64,000 nucleotides of DNA from Aminicenans sp964648465 (GCA_964648465.1 CAZYMU010000001.1:92126-156125), one strand, 5' to 3'; positions 31,763-40,859 are shown, counted from the stretch's first letter. A program made the numbers and translations. The notes: a model not told the origin generated them from the letters alone.

Positions 31763-34309
31763 ATGAATACTGACTTTGATTTTGAAAAGATCCTTGAAAA
31801 TGTCCAAAAGCCAGGACGATATATAGGCGGCGAATGGAATGAAATAAGAAAAAATCCTGAGCTTGTTGAATCAAAAATTGCTCTTGTTTTTCCAGATCTG
31901 TATGAAATCGGAATGTCCTATCTTGGGCAGAAAATTCTTTACAGTATTTTAAACATGAAATCTTCAATACTTGCGGAAAGAGTATTTTCTCCCTGGATGG
32001 ACTGTGAGAATGAGCTCCGGAAAAGAGATATCCCTCTTTTTTCAATTGAAAATAAAATTCCTCTTAATAAATTCGATATATTAGGTTTTTCGCTTCTATA
32101 TGAACTTAATTATTCCAACATATTGACAATTCTCGATCTAGGAAGAATTCCAATTTTTTCTTCTGAAAGAAATCTCAATTTTCCATTAGTGATAGCAGGA
32201 GGGCCTGCTGTATTCAACCCCGAACCTGTAGCTGATATTTTTGATTTATTTTTAGTTGGAGATGGGGAGGAAGCATTTCTTGAAATTATTGAAAAATTTA
32301 AGATGTTGAAGGCTGAATTAAAGGAAAAAGATGCTGTCTTAAAAGAAATGGCAAAAATAAAAGGGGTTTATGTCCCATCTCTATATACTTCTTACAAACC
32401 GTATAATTCGTTCCTGCTTGCTGAAAAGCCAGGAAGTGGTGTTCCTGCTAACATTGAAAAGAGAGTGATGTTTCCTTTTCATAAAGCTCCATTTCCAGAT
32501 AAAATTATTGTCCCCAATATCAGTGCAATTTTTAACAGGATTGCTGTTGAGGTTGCCCGTGGATGCCCCCAGAATTGTAGATTCTGTCAGGCTAGGAACA
32601 TATATTTTCCTCACAGAATAAGACGTCCTTCCTTTATTATAAAAAAAGTTATGAGCAATATGCAATCAACTGGTTATGAAGATGTTTCACTTGCAGCTCT
32701 TTCTGTTGGAGATTATCCTTATCTTAATGAGCTGATTGATAACTTGATGAGAGAGCTTTATGAACAAAAAGTCTCCCTCTCATTGTCTTCTTTAAGACCC
32801 GAATGTCTGAGTTCGGATATTGCTGAAAACATAATCAAAGTAAGGAAGACTGGATTTACGCTTGTCCCGGAGGCTGGGACAGAAAGATTGCGTCGGGTTA
32901 TCAATAAACATCTGAATGACAATGATTTACAGGAAGCTTCGCGGAATGCCTTTTCACAAGGGTGGAGAAAGATCAAGCTCTATTTCATGGTCGGATTGCC
33001 AACAGAGGAAGAAGAAGATTTACAGGGAATTGTAGATTTGGTTGAGGAAATTATTGGAATAGGACGTGGAATTATGAAAAGGCCGCCTATGATCAACCTC
33101 AGCGTATCATCGTTCATTCCAAAACCACATACACCCTTCCAGTGGCTAAAGATGGAAGATGAAATATCCCTAAAAGAAAAACACAAATTTCTCAAATCCA
33201 GGCTGAAAAAATATCCTTTTATTAGGTTTAAAAATCATTCTATAAAAAATTCCATTCTTGAAGCAGTTTTTTCAAGGGGAGACAGAAGTCTTTCATCAGT
33301 TTTATTAAGAGCTTGGAAAAATGGAGCAAGGTTTGACAGTTGGAACGATCTTTTTAATTTTTCTATATGGAAAAAAGCATTTGATTCTGAAAGTGTGGAT
33401 TATTCGTTTTACCTTTCAGATTTGAAAAGAGATGCTATCCTGCCATGGGATCACATAGATACAGGCATCAAGAAGAGTCATCTTCTTAATGAGTTAGATA
33501 AAGCTCTAAAACAAGAAATCACTCTGCCCTGCAGTGAAAGAAAATGCAGTGAGTGTCAGGGCTGTTCTCTGTGGCAAATGCATGAAAAGAAATTTTCAGA
33601 GAAACTTAGTGTTCGCTCCATTCATAATCATTATATAGGAAAAGAAGCCAGGAGTATCTACCGTTATCGGGTCTCTTATTCAAAAGTTCAAAAGGCAAAA
33701 TACTTATCTCACAATGATTTGAACAATATTATTCAAAGGAGTTTCAGAAGAGCAAATATCCCTGTTGTCTATTCAGAAGGATTTCACCCTAAAATGGTAA
33801 TTGCTTTCCTCCCGGCTCTTCCGTTGGGGATGGAAGGAAAAGAAGAACTGTTTGAATTCAAATCACACTATTTTTTTTCGGAGGATGAATTCGTATCTCA
33901 TATTAATAAATTTCTTCCCTCTGGAGTCAGTATGTCAGGTTTGAAAGAATTGAACTCTACAAAGTCCACTTTGAATTCAGAAATAGACATGTTGATATAT
34001 TCCATGAAATTGAGAGATAAGGAAGTTCATAAAGGGCTCGAATCTATCCGCAAAGAAAGAAACATATATAGTGTGAATGACAGCAAAATGATGGAGGAAT
34101 TGGTTTGTGATTATTTAAAGAAGTCAAAGAATGAATTTGTAGAAAAAATAGAGATCGATAAGAAACAGGAAAAGCTTTTTCTCTTTTTAAAGTATGACGC
34201 TCAAAAAGTGGTTCGTTCTCAGGATATAGTAAAAGAGATTTTGGGTATAAAAAATCCTGTTTTTCTAATGGTCCGGGAAAAGACTGTATTTAAAACCCCT
34301 GGCCCTTGA
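31763..34309 (+). CDS. Fused B12-binding-like radical SAM protein (TIGR03960) with TIGR03936/DUF2344 domain
   Basis: This 848-residue protein has an N-terminal B12-binding-like domain (about 30-200, VFPDLYEIGMSYLGQKILY). A radical SAM domain follows, with the cluster motif CPQNCRFC (Cys268, Cys272, Cys275). A short Cys-rich segment (CSERKCSECQGC, about 591-602) comes next. The C-terminal TIGR03936 domain (about 632-848) starts near YRVSYSKVQKAKYLSHNDL. Family function is not established. It commonly neighbours mre/rod and RNase G genes. Here it follows rodA by 79 bases, but the RNase G gene is missing. Its last codons run into the acyl-CoA dehydrogenase remnant, so the native C-terminus may be altered. 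Confidence 0.85.
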   Translation: MNTDFDFEKILENVQKPGRYIGGEWNEIRKNPELVESKIALVFPDLYEIGMSYLGQKILYSILNMKSSILAERVFSPWMDCENELRKRDIPLFSIENKIPLNKFDILGFSLLYELNYSNILTILDLGRIPIFSSERNLNFPLVIAGGPAVFNPEPVADIFDLFLVGDGEEAFLEIIEKFKMLKAELKEKDAVLKEMAKIKGVYVPSLYTSYKPYNSFLLAEKPGSGVPANIEKRVMFPFHKAPFPDKIIVPNISAIFNRIAVEVARGCPQNCRFCQARNIYFPHRIRRPSFIIKKVMSNMQSTGYEDVSLAALSVGDYPYLNELIDNLMRELYEQKVSLSLSSLRPECLSSDIAENIIKVRKTGFTLVPEAGTERLRRVINKHLNDNDLQEASRNAFSQGWRKIKLYFMVGLPTEEEEDLQGIVDLVEEIIGIGRGIMKRPPMINLSVSSFIPKPHTPFQWLKMEDEISLKEKHKFLKSRLKKYPFIRFKNHSIKNSILEAVFSRGDRSLSSVLLRAWKNGARFDSWNDLFNFSIWKKAFDSESVDYSFYLSDLKRDAILPWDHIDTGIKKSHLLNELDKALKQEITLPCSERKCSECQGCSLWQMHEKKFSEKLSVRSIHNHYIGKEARSIYRYRVSYSKVQKAKYLSHNDLNNIIQRSFRRANIPVVYSEGFHPKMVIAFLPALPLGMEGKEELFEFKSHYFFSEDEFVSHINKFLPSGVSMSGLKELNSTKSTLNSEIDMLIYSMKLRDKEVHKGLESIRKERNIYSVNDSKMMEELVCDYLKKSKNEFVEKIEIDKKQEKLFLFLKYDAQKVVRSQDIVKEILGIKNPVFLMVREKTVFKTPGP

Positions 34310-34544
34310 TGTAGGATTTATGACCTGTAATATTCCTCAAGAATATGGGGGAGGTGGATTAAGCCATGTTGATACAGTCATAATTAGTGAAGAACTGGCT
34401 TATTGGGAAACCGATTGTTTTTTTCAGAGGGTTGCTTTTAAAATAGCTCAAATGGATGCCGAAATAAATTGGGCCAATCAAAAAATAACAAGATTGGCTC
34501 ATCGCAATAATGCGTACCTATTTGTAATGTGTAAAGGATTATAG
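34299..34544 (+). pseudogene. Internally deleted acyl-CoA dehydrogenase remnant
   Basis: The frame reads LALDVGFMTCNIPQEYGGGG followed by SEELAYW, which matches the N-terminal domain of acyl-CoA dehydrogenases (ELGFMxxxIPEEYGGxGL...EELA). It then jumps directly to FQRVAFKIAQMDAEINWANQ, the C-terminal helical region (NQAxQFKLADMxxEIEAAR). The roughly 200 residues between, including the catalytic base and most of the FAD site, are gone. Both ends are cut. The stop codon of the upstream radical SAM gene lies inside the homologous region. This is a dead gene. Confidence 0.7.
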
Positions 34545-35003
34545 GATACTTACCAAGTCTTCCTCGACGGATTTTTCCGGAGTCTCAATAATCCTGCCTT
34601 TTTCTTGTCCGTTGATGGTTATGATAAAAGTAGGGATTCTAATTATATCTTTCCCCTGAATGAACTGTTCTCGGGATTCTTTATCTCTGGGGAGTCCAAT
34701 GTAGCTTGTGAGAAATCGAGGGTTGTCTGTTAGTTCCATTATTTTAAAATAAGAACTGACATGCTGAACACTGTCCGGACACCAAGTACTTAAAAAAATC
34801 TCTATCTGGACTTCATAATCGATAGATTTAAGTTTTTCAATTGAATAGGGCTTAGGTATATAAGAATCATAGGCATCTTTCCAGTTGGGAAAATTATTTA
34901 GGATTTCTTCTTTACTTATTTTTCCAACCAGCTCAGATTTTCCAAAAGATGAAAATGAGAGAAATAATAATAAAAGAGAAAGTATGATGATTTTTTTACT
35001 CAT
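34539..35003 (-). CDS. Thioredoxin-fold periplasmic protein with CxxS motif
   Basis: I start at the ATG at 35003; a TTG nine bases earlier is less likely. The 154-residue protein has a signal peptide (about 1-21). A thioredoxin-like fold follows, with FLSTWCPDSV (CPDS in place of CxxC) and the cis-proline RIPTFIITINGQEKGRI. A single active-site Cys suggests an isomerase-like or mixed-disulfide role rather than classical dithiol reduction. It lies 30 bases downstream of exbD on the same strand. Its end overlaps the acyl-CoA dehydrogenase remnant by 6 bases. Confidence 0.7.
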   Translation of the reverse strand: MSKKIIILSLLLLFLSFSSFGKSELVGKISKEEILNNFPNWKDAYDSYIPKPYSIEKLKSIDYEVQIEIFLSTWCPDSVQHVSSYFKIMELTDNPRFLTSYIGLPRDKESREQFIQGKDIIRIPTFIITINGQEKGRIIETPEKSVEEDLVSIL

Positions 35004-35032
35004 TTGAAGCAATTATAAAGGGAATAAAGATC

Positions 35033-35425
35033 TTATAAATTTTCTTCTGTGAAATATTCAGGGATGATTCCTGTTGTTTCCACCCCTGCTCCTTTAGCAA
35101 TATCTATAAGTTCGACTACTCTGGAATATGGAAGTTTTGCGTCTGCTCTAATAAATATTATTTTCTCCTGACGTGTTGAATAAATACGCCTGAGTTCATC
35201 CTGAAGAAGACTGAAATCAATTGGCTGGGTATTGATCATAACACTCATGTCTTTCTTCAAGGTCAAGACAATAAGACCCGATGGTGTTGAACTGGTATCA
35301 GAAGTGGTCTCAGGAAGCTTGACATCGATTCCTTTTTGAATCGTAGGAGTTATAACCATAAAAATAATTAATAGAACTAGTAAAACATCGCACAAAGGGA
35401 CGACATTAGGCTCAGCTTTAGCCAT
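35033..35425 (-). CDS. exbD: ExbD/TolR-family biopolymer transport protein
   Basis: This 130-residue protein has a short cytoplasmic N-terminus and one helix (about 10-28, PLCDVLLVLLIIFMVITPT) containing the conserved Asp13 that carries protons in ExbD/TolR. A periplasmic domain ends with KLPYSRVVELIDIAKGAGV. It normally works with ExbB/TolQ to energise TonB or Tol. No ExbB is adjacent, so the partner must be encoded elsewhere. TonB-type receptors at the right end of the window are possible clients. Confidence 0.85.
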   Translation of the reverse strand: MAKAEPNVVPLCDVLLVLLIIFMVITPTIQKGIDVKLPETTSDTSSTPSGLIVLTLKKDMSVMINTQPIDFSLLQDELRRIYSTRQEKIIFIRADAKLPYSRVVELIDIAKGAGVETTGIIPEYFTEENL

Positions 35426-35555
35426 TATTTCCTCCTAATTTCTGCATGCTCAGAGAATGATTATATGATAATAACATTATATTTGTCAATGTGAAATTTT
35501 ACTTTATATAAATTAAACTATAACCTAGATTATTCACGAAATCAAGGGGGACTAG

Positions 35556-37223
35556 CTAATGCTCTGATGTTTTAGGCTTTAAACTAAAGAGAACAGTTCG
35601 TGCGTCATAAATTATTATAAATGCCAGCAGGATTAAGAAATAGCTTATGATTCCAAGAAAGAAGTTTTTTTGATGGAAAAAATGATAGCCTTGATAGGCA
35701 AGTGCGGCTATTGTTGTGAGCAGCATAAAGTAGGCCGGGTATATTGTGTATTTTGTTGGACTCTTTATTGAAACGAAATAGGAAGATACTACAATCAAAG
35801 CGAGTCCAGCGACAAGCTGATTTGATGCCCCAAAAATCGGCCATATTACTTTGTAGCTTTCAGTAACTCCCAAGAAAGCCGCAAGAACAAGAATTAATGT
35901 AGATGCCATCCATCTGTTTTTGAAAACTGGAAATTTGTTTCCTAATAACTCTGTAGAAATAAATCGGCCTAACCTTGTGCTTGTATCAAGGGTTGTTAGG
36001 ACAAAGGAGTTGAGCATGACCATGCCAAAAAAAGAAGCAAATGATAATGTAATACCGGGAATAGTTGAAATTAACTTTCCGTAACCAGTTGCAAATGCTT
36101 TGATCGGATCTCCAAGTGAATTCATCAGGTATTGAAATCCGAAGGTGCTTTCTGTCCCTGAGGGATCCCAAATCAAAGCGCCTGCTGCTATGAAAATGAC
36201 AAGGCCTGCAAGTGCTGCCTCTGTAACCATGCTTCCATATCCAATAAATTTTCCGGAAGACTCATTTGACAATTGTTTTGATGTTGTCCCTCCTGCAACA
36301 ACTGAATGAAATCCAGATATTGCTCCACATGCAATTATGACAAAAAGCATTGGCCAGAGAGGCCCTCCCTTGCTGGAAAATGATACAAAGGCTGGAGCAT
36401 TGAGTACAGGGTGTGCAACAATTAAGCCGATGTATCCCAGACCTAGTCCAAAGAAGAGAATCCAAGTACTTATATAATCTCTAGGTTGGAGAAGGGACCA
36501 AACGGGTAGAGATGAAGCAAACAGGCTATAAAGGAGCAATATATAAAACCAAAAACTCTGACTGGAAATTCCAAATATTTGTCCAGGAAGTTCTACAGGA
36601 AATAAGTTTCCTAGATAGATAAGAAAGAATAGGATAAGAAGAGCAATAATAGTTACAATGGGGATACTCATCCCTTTTTTGTAAATGATCCAACCAAAAA
36701 ACATGGCGATTATGATGAGTCCGAAGGTTGGAATGACTATTTCTGGCTGAGAAACAAGAGTCTGGGAAGCAACCACAGCAAAAACAGCAATAACTAATGA
36801 CATGCTTAACCAGAGAAAGATAGAAAAGATTATTTTTGTCCGCAGACCTAGGGTCTTTTCTGAAATATCAGCTAATGATTTTCCTTTGTTTTGTACTGAA
36901 GTCATGAGTGAAGTAAAATCATGAACTGCACCTAAAAAAATGCTGCCAAATGCAATCCATAGAAGAGCGCCAAGCCATCCGAAATAAAGAACTCCCAGCA
37001 GGGGCCCAAGGATAGGGCCTGCTCCGGCAATAGAAGAGAAATGATGACCGAAAAGCATGGCCTTTTTGGCGGGAGAATAATCAATTCCATCATTGAGTTG
37101 TACTGCTGGTGTGGTCCGGTTTTTATTTACTTTAACAACTTTTTTATCGATAAAATTACCGTATATTTTATAACCTAGGATTAACCACAAGATAAAAATA
37201 AGAGCAATGACTAATGAATTCAT
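35556..37223 (-). CDS. cstA: Carbon starvation protein CstA (peptide/pyruvate transporter family)
   Basis: The 555-residue polytopic protein belongs to the short CstA form. It has the N-terminal signature TPAVQLNDGIDYSPAKK, then GHHFSSIAGAGPILGPLLG, and SGFHSVVAGGTTSKQL in the middle, with about 15 membrane helices. CstA proteins import peptides or pyruvate. The gene overlaps the OPT transporter gene upstream by 4 bases (ATGA), so the two are co-translated. That supports a peptide-uptake operon. Confidence 0.93.
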   Translation of the reverse strand: MNSLVIALIFILWLILGYKIYGNFIDKKVVKVNKNRTTPAVQLNDGIDYSPAKKAMLFGHHFSSIAGAGPILGPLLGVLYFGWLGALLWIAFGSIFLGAVHDFTSLMTSVQNKGKSLADISEKTLGLRTKIIFSIFLWLSMSLVIAVFAVVASQTLVSQPEIVIPTFGLIIIAMFFGWIIYKKGMSIPIVTIIALLILFFLIYLGNLFPVELPGQIFGISSQSFWFYILLLYSLFASSLPVWSLLQPRDYISTWILFFGLGLGYIGLIVAHPVLNAPAFVSFSSKGGPLWPMLFVIIACGAISGFHSVVAGGTTSKQLSNESSGKFIGYGSMVTEAALAGLVIFIAAGALIWDPSGTESTFGFQYLMNSLGDPIKAFATGYGKLISTIPGITLSFASFFGMVMLNSFVLTTLDTSTRLGRFISTELLGNKFPVFKNRWMASTLILVLAAFLGVTESYKVIWPIFGASNQLVAGLALIVVSSYFVSIKSPTKYTIYPAYFMLLTTIAALAYQGYHFFHQKNFFLGIISYFLILLAFIIIYDARTVLFSLKPKTSEH

Positions 37224-39400
37224 GATATCTTATTGGAGTTTGATTTATTTCTTTTATCAATAGCAATAAAGAATAATAATCCAAGCATTATTGCAAATAT
37301 AAGCAATCCATACAGGTTGTTGTGTACTAGTTTTCCAAGAATGGATGGGCCGATATTTAGAGTTTTATCGAGGTTAAGGCCTGTTAATATTGCAATCACA
37401 AGTCCGCATATTGCTCCACCTGCTATCAATCCGGAACTGAACAGCATTCCTGGAGCAGCTTCGACATCTTCTCCTCCTTTTCGTTTTCTAAATTTGTTGT
37501 CGACTATCCATCGGGTCAAGCCACCTATGAAGATGGGGGTAGATATGGATATTGGAAGGTATAATCCTACTGCAAACGGTAATCCTTTCACACCGCATAG
37601 CTCGACAACAATAGTTAAACATATTCCGAAGAGGACTAGGGTCCACGGAAGTTTTTGATCCAGCAGACCGCGGATAACTGTTGCCATCAATGTGGCTTGA
37701 GGAGCAGCAAGAGATTCTGAACCTATTCCATATTCTAGCTGTTTATCAATAATTCCTGTATCTTTTCGTGCCAAATATCGGATATTCAAGGATAAATTTA
37801 GATCGTTTGGATTTATGACTTGGTATATTTGTCCGTCAATCTCCTTTTCAGATTCTATCATCATTTCTGGTGTGACTTTCATACCTTCAATTTTGACATC
37901 GTTGATACGAGTGAAAGCTGAGTTTACCAGAAGTACAGTTGCGCCAACGACTACAATCGATGATAAAGCACCAACTATATATCCGTATTCCTGTTTATAA
38001 GGAGTACAGCCGAGAAGGTAGCCTGTCTTTAAGCTTTGGGCAACATTTCCGGCATTAGAGGCAGTTATAGCAACAACGGCACCGATACTTAAGGCAACAG
38101 CAGCATATGCGCCACCGGTCCAGCCAACAGCAAGAAAGATAAGGCAGGTTCCCATTAACGTTGCAATAGTCATCCCAGATGTTGGATTAGAAGAGACGCC
38201 AATTTCTCCTACTAACCGGGATGAAACAGTTGCAAAAAAAAACCCGAAAATTATTATAAGAAAGGAGGAAACAATATTTGCAAAAACCAAGCCGGGATTG
38301 ATGAAAAAGTTCAACAAACCCCATACAACACAAAACATGATTATGGTTCCGATACCTACCCAAGAAAATGGAATATCCTGTGAAATTCTGCTTATAGAAA
38401 CAGAAACCGACGAGGCTTTTTTCTGCATAGACTTGAGACTTGATTTAAATGATTTGATTATTGTCGGGAAGGCCTTGGCAAGGTTTATAAACCCTCCAGC
38501 AACAACAGCACCTGCCCCGATGTATTTGATATAGCTCTTATGTATTATTTCTGTAAATTCGTTTATGGAAACACTTCTGTAGAGTTCACCTATTGTTCCG
38601 GCCCCAGGAAAAGTTGCAATTTTTATAGGTAAAACGTCGCCAAAAAAAGTAGCAACGGGGATAAGAACCATCCAAGCGAGGAATCCTCCTCCTACCATTA
38701 TTGCCGATGTTCTTATTCCAATTATATAACCTACACCAAGCAGTTCTGGTGATATTTCACCGTTTATAAATGAGCCTGGATAGTTTCTAAAACGTGTGAA
38801 AGGTTTTTCGGGCCACAAATTAAACATTCCCATGAAAAATTTATAAATGAAGCCAAAAATTGTGCCGAGGAAAACCTTTATTGCCATTTTTCCACCCTTT
38901 TCTCCAGCAATTAGAACCTCGGCACAAGCAACCCCTTCAGGATACATAAGTTTCCCATGTTCTTTCTCAATAAGGTAATTTCGCAGAAGGACTAAGAATA
39001 GTGTGCCAAGCAGACCTCCTGCAAGGGCGATAACAAATATATTAAGGAACTTTAAAGAGTACCCAAGGAAAATCATTGCTGGCAATGTAAAGATAACTCC
39101 TGCAGCAATTGATTCTCCTGCTGCCCCTGTAGTCTGGACTGTATTGAGTTCTAAAATTGTAACTTTTCTATTTGGGCTCATCTTATCGAGAAGTTTAAAT
39201 AGGGCCATAGCCATTACTGCAATAGGAATTGCTACACTTACTGTCAATCCAACTTTTAAACCGAGATAGACAGTCACAGCACTGAATATCAATCCGAAAA
39301 TCGCGCCTACGACTATTGCTCGTAGAGTGAATTCAGGAATAACCTTTTCAGCCGGGATAAATGGCTTGAACGATATTTCACCTTTATTATCCTGAGACAT
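37220..39400 (-). CDS. OPT family oligopeptide transporter (paralogue 2)
   Basis: The 726-residue protein shares the OPT layout with paralogue 1: EFTLRAIVVGAIFGLIFSAV near the start, LMYPEGVACAEVLIAGE, and SSNPTSGMTIATLMG. It has about 16 hydrophobic helices. It differs by an extra soluble segment (about residues 510-560, ending in IRYLARKDTGIIDK) between two helices that paralogue 1 lacks. AGGAGG precedes the ATG. It is the first gene of an OPT-cstA pair and should import oligopeptides. Confidence 0.9.
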   Translation of the reverse strand: MSQDNKGEISFKPFIPAEKVIPEFTLRAIVVGAIFGLIFSAVTVYLGLKVGLTVSVAIPIAVMAMALFKLLDKMSPNRKVTILELNTVQTTGAAGESIAAGVIFTLPAMIFLGYSLKFLNIFVIALAGGLLGTLFLVLLRNYLIEKEHGKLMYPEGVACAEVLIAGEKGGKMAIKVFLGTIFGFIYKFFMGMFNLWPEKPFTRFRNYPGSFINGEISPELLGVGYIIGIRTSAIMVGGGFLAWMVLIPVATFFGDVLPIKIATFPGAGTIGELYRSVSINEFTEIIHKSYIKYIGAGAVVAGGFINLAKAFPTIIKSFKSSLKSMQKKASSVSVSISRISQDIPFSWVGIGTIIMFCVVWGLLNFFINPGLVFANIVSSFLIIIFGFFFATVSSRLVGEIGVSSNPTSGMTIATLMGTCLIFLAVGWTGGAYAAVALSIGAVVAITASNAGNVAQSLKTGYLLGCTPYKQEYGYIVGALSSIVVVGATVLLVNSAFTRINDVKIEGMKVTPEMMIESEKEIDGQIYQVINPNDLNLSLNIRYLARKDTGIIDKQLEYGIGSESLAAPQATLMATVIRGLLDQKLPWTLVLFGICLTIVVELCGVKGLPFAVGLYLPISISTPIFIGGLTRWIVDNKFRKRKGGEDVEAAPGMLFSSGLIAGGAICGLVIAILTGLNLDKTLNIGPSILGKLVHNNLYGLLIFAIMLGLLFFIAIDKRNKSNSNKIS

Positions 39401-39431
39401 ATTACATAGCCTCCTTTTTTATTCTAAATTT

Positions 39432-39572
39432 ATTATCAGAAATTTTTTCCTTTCAGGCTAGTTGACTTTACCGCATCTACTGCTTTATGGCACATTTGTG
39501 GTGAAGGACCACAACTTCATGTGCTGTGCCTTGCATCTGCGGCAGCCTCGACTCGTGAATAACTCAAATTTG
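39432..39572. repeat. Composite intergenic repeat, copy 3
   Basis: These 141 bases upstream of the OPT gene match 13319-13459 in the same orientation with no net length change. The best-conserved core is GGTGAAGGACCACAACTTCA. TTGTGGT and ACCACAA form a 7-bp hairpin stem around GAAGG. The right edge is a degenerate dispersed-motif copy (TGAATAACTCAAATTTG). Open frames in the two copies differ, so no coding role is supported. Confidence 0.7.
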
Positions 39573-39593
39573 TTATCTATGATTAGTACCGAA

Positions 39594-39989
39594 TCAGCTT
39601 AAGGTTTCAATGGCTTTTTTATTGTTGTTGGTTTTAAACACAAGTAGGGCCTTGCCAGTTCCGGTCGAAGAACCATAACAATACTTGATTTTTATGACAG
39701 CATTTCCAAGGAGGGCTCCTATCTCAGCTCCAGCGCCTATACGGTCATCGATAAGTACTGTAACAACTGAGTTTGTTTTTACTCTGTATCCTAGTGTTCT
39801 CAGGGATTTTTCAGCTTTTTTATTATCAGAAGTAAGCAGATTGAAAATTCTTTCATTATTTATATTGTATGAGCAGAGTGCTTTCAGATTAACTCCGGCA
39901 TTAGCAAGAGTCCCTAAAATTCGACCCAAAATACCAGGTTGATTAGAAGTACTGAGATGTAATTCAGTTTCTTGCTTTATGTTATGCAC
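39594..39989 (-). CDS. Tandem ACT-domain protein
   Basis: This 131-residue protein has two ACT domains. The first (about 8-70) contains LSTSNQPGILGRILGTLANAGVNLKAL (shown as TSNQPGILGRILGTLANAGV). The second (about 75-128) contains VTVLIDDRIGAGAEIGALLG. Small double-ACT proteins bind amino acids and regulate amino-acid metabolism or transport. AAGGAGG precedes the start. It is divergent from the amidotransferase gene and downstream of no operon partner except the repeat. Ligand unknown. Confidence 0.8.
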   Translation of the reverse strand: MHNIKQETELHLSTSNQPGILGRILGTLANAGVNLKALCSYNINNERIFNLLTSDNKKAEKSLRTLGYRVKTNSVVTVLIDDRIGAGAEIGALLGNAVIKIKYCYGSSTGTGKALLVFKTNNNKKAIETLS

Positions 39990-40139
39990 TTTTTTCCTCC
40001 TTTATGACCAAGAATTATACCAGAATAAATGTTTTAATAAAAAAGAAAAATTAGGAAAAGTTGTCTTTTATTTCTGAATGATTATAATTTATGAGAAAAA
40101 TATGGCAGTTTATAGTGACGGAAAGAAATATATATTAGC

Positions 40140-40835
40140 ATGAAAAATCGAGAAATTAAGGTTGCAATCATTGATAATTCTATTAATTCTTCAATCTATA
40201 CACCGGTGAAACACTGGAAGTCTTTTTTTGATGAAGAATGGGCTGCTTTCAAAGCTAAGGAGAGCCAGTTCCCTGATCTTAAAAGTGGAGAATATACTCA
40301 TTTAATTTTAACAGGTTCTGAATCTTCGATTTTGGAAAAAGAAAAATGGGTATATGAAGAAATAGAACTCATTCAGGAAGCAGTTGAAAAAAACCTTCAT
40401 ATTATTGGAAGTTGCTGGGGGCATCAACTTCTTGCTGTGGCTCTTGCAGGCCCTTTGTATGTCTGGAGGTGTACAAAACCTGAAATAGGCTGGATTAAAA
40501 TCTTTATAAAAGAGGATAATTCAATTCTGGGAGATGAAAAGCAAGCATTTGCCTTTTCTTCTCATTTCGATGAAGTTATAAATTTGAGCGATGATTTTGT
40601 CATCCTTGCATCTTCAGAACACTGCCAGATTCAGGCTTTTCAGCTTAGAGATCACCCAATATGGGGTATTCAATTTCATCCAGAAATGAATATATCTGAT
40701 ACACAAGATTATTTAAAAGCCTGTATTTCTCTGAACCTAGAAACTTCTAGCTTATTTGAAAAAGCTTTGAAGTCGATCCATAAGGATTCAGGCCTTATAT
40801 ACGAGATAATTGAGCGATTTTTATGTAAAGAATGA
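40140..40835 (+). CDS. Class I glutamine amidotransferase-like protein
   Basis: This stand-alone GATase1 domain has 231 residues. The nucleophile elbow GSCWGHQLL contains Cys92, and the His/Glu pair His180/Glu182 is in GIQFHPEM, so the triad is complete. It resembles GMP synthase-like and YfeJ-type amidotransferases that lack a synthetase domain. It could hydrolyse glutamine for an unknown partner or act on gamma-glutamyl compounds. It is monocistronic, since a new promoter follows before the PKD gene. Confidence 0.8.
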   Translation: MKNREIKVAIIDNSINSSIYTPVKHWKSFFDEEWAAFKAKESQFPDLKSGEYTHLILTGSESSILEKEKWVYEEIELIQEAVEKNLHIIGSCWGHQLLAVALAGPLYVWRCTKPEIGWIKIFIKEDNSILGDEKQAFAFSSHFDEVINLSDDFVILASSEHCQIQAFQLRDHPIWGIQFHPEMNISDTQDYLKACISLNLETSSLFEKALKSIHKDSGLIYEIIERFLCKE

Positions 40836-40859
40836 TTATATCAAGCCGGTCTTTTTTCC

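Noticed and set aside
34320..34544. 74-residue frame as an intact small gene
   Set aside because: It joins two distant acyl-CoA dehydrogenase blocks and homology extends upstream of its ATG, so it is a relic.
37233..37658. 141-codon plus-strand frame inside the OPT gene
   Set aside because: It is antisense to a well-supported transporter gene, has no ribosome site and no family features. Several other antisense frames in the window (for example 24177-24488, 18453-19205 and 6001-6513) were dropped for the same reason.
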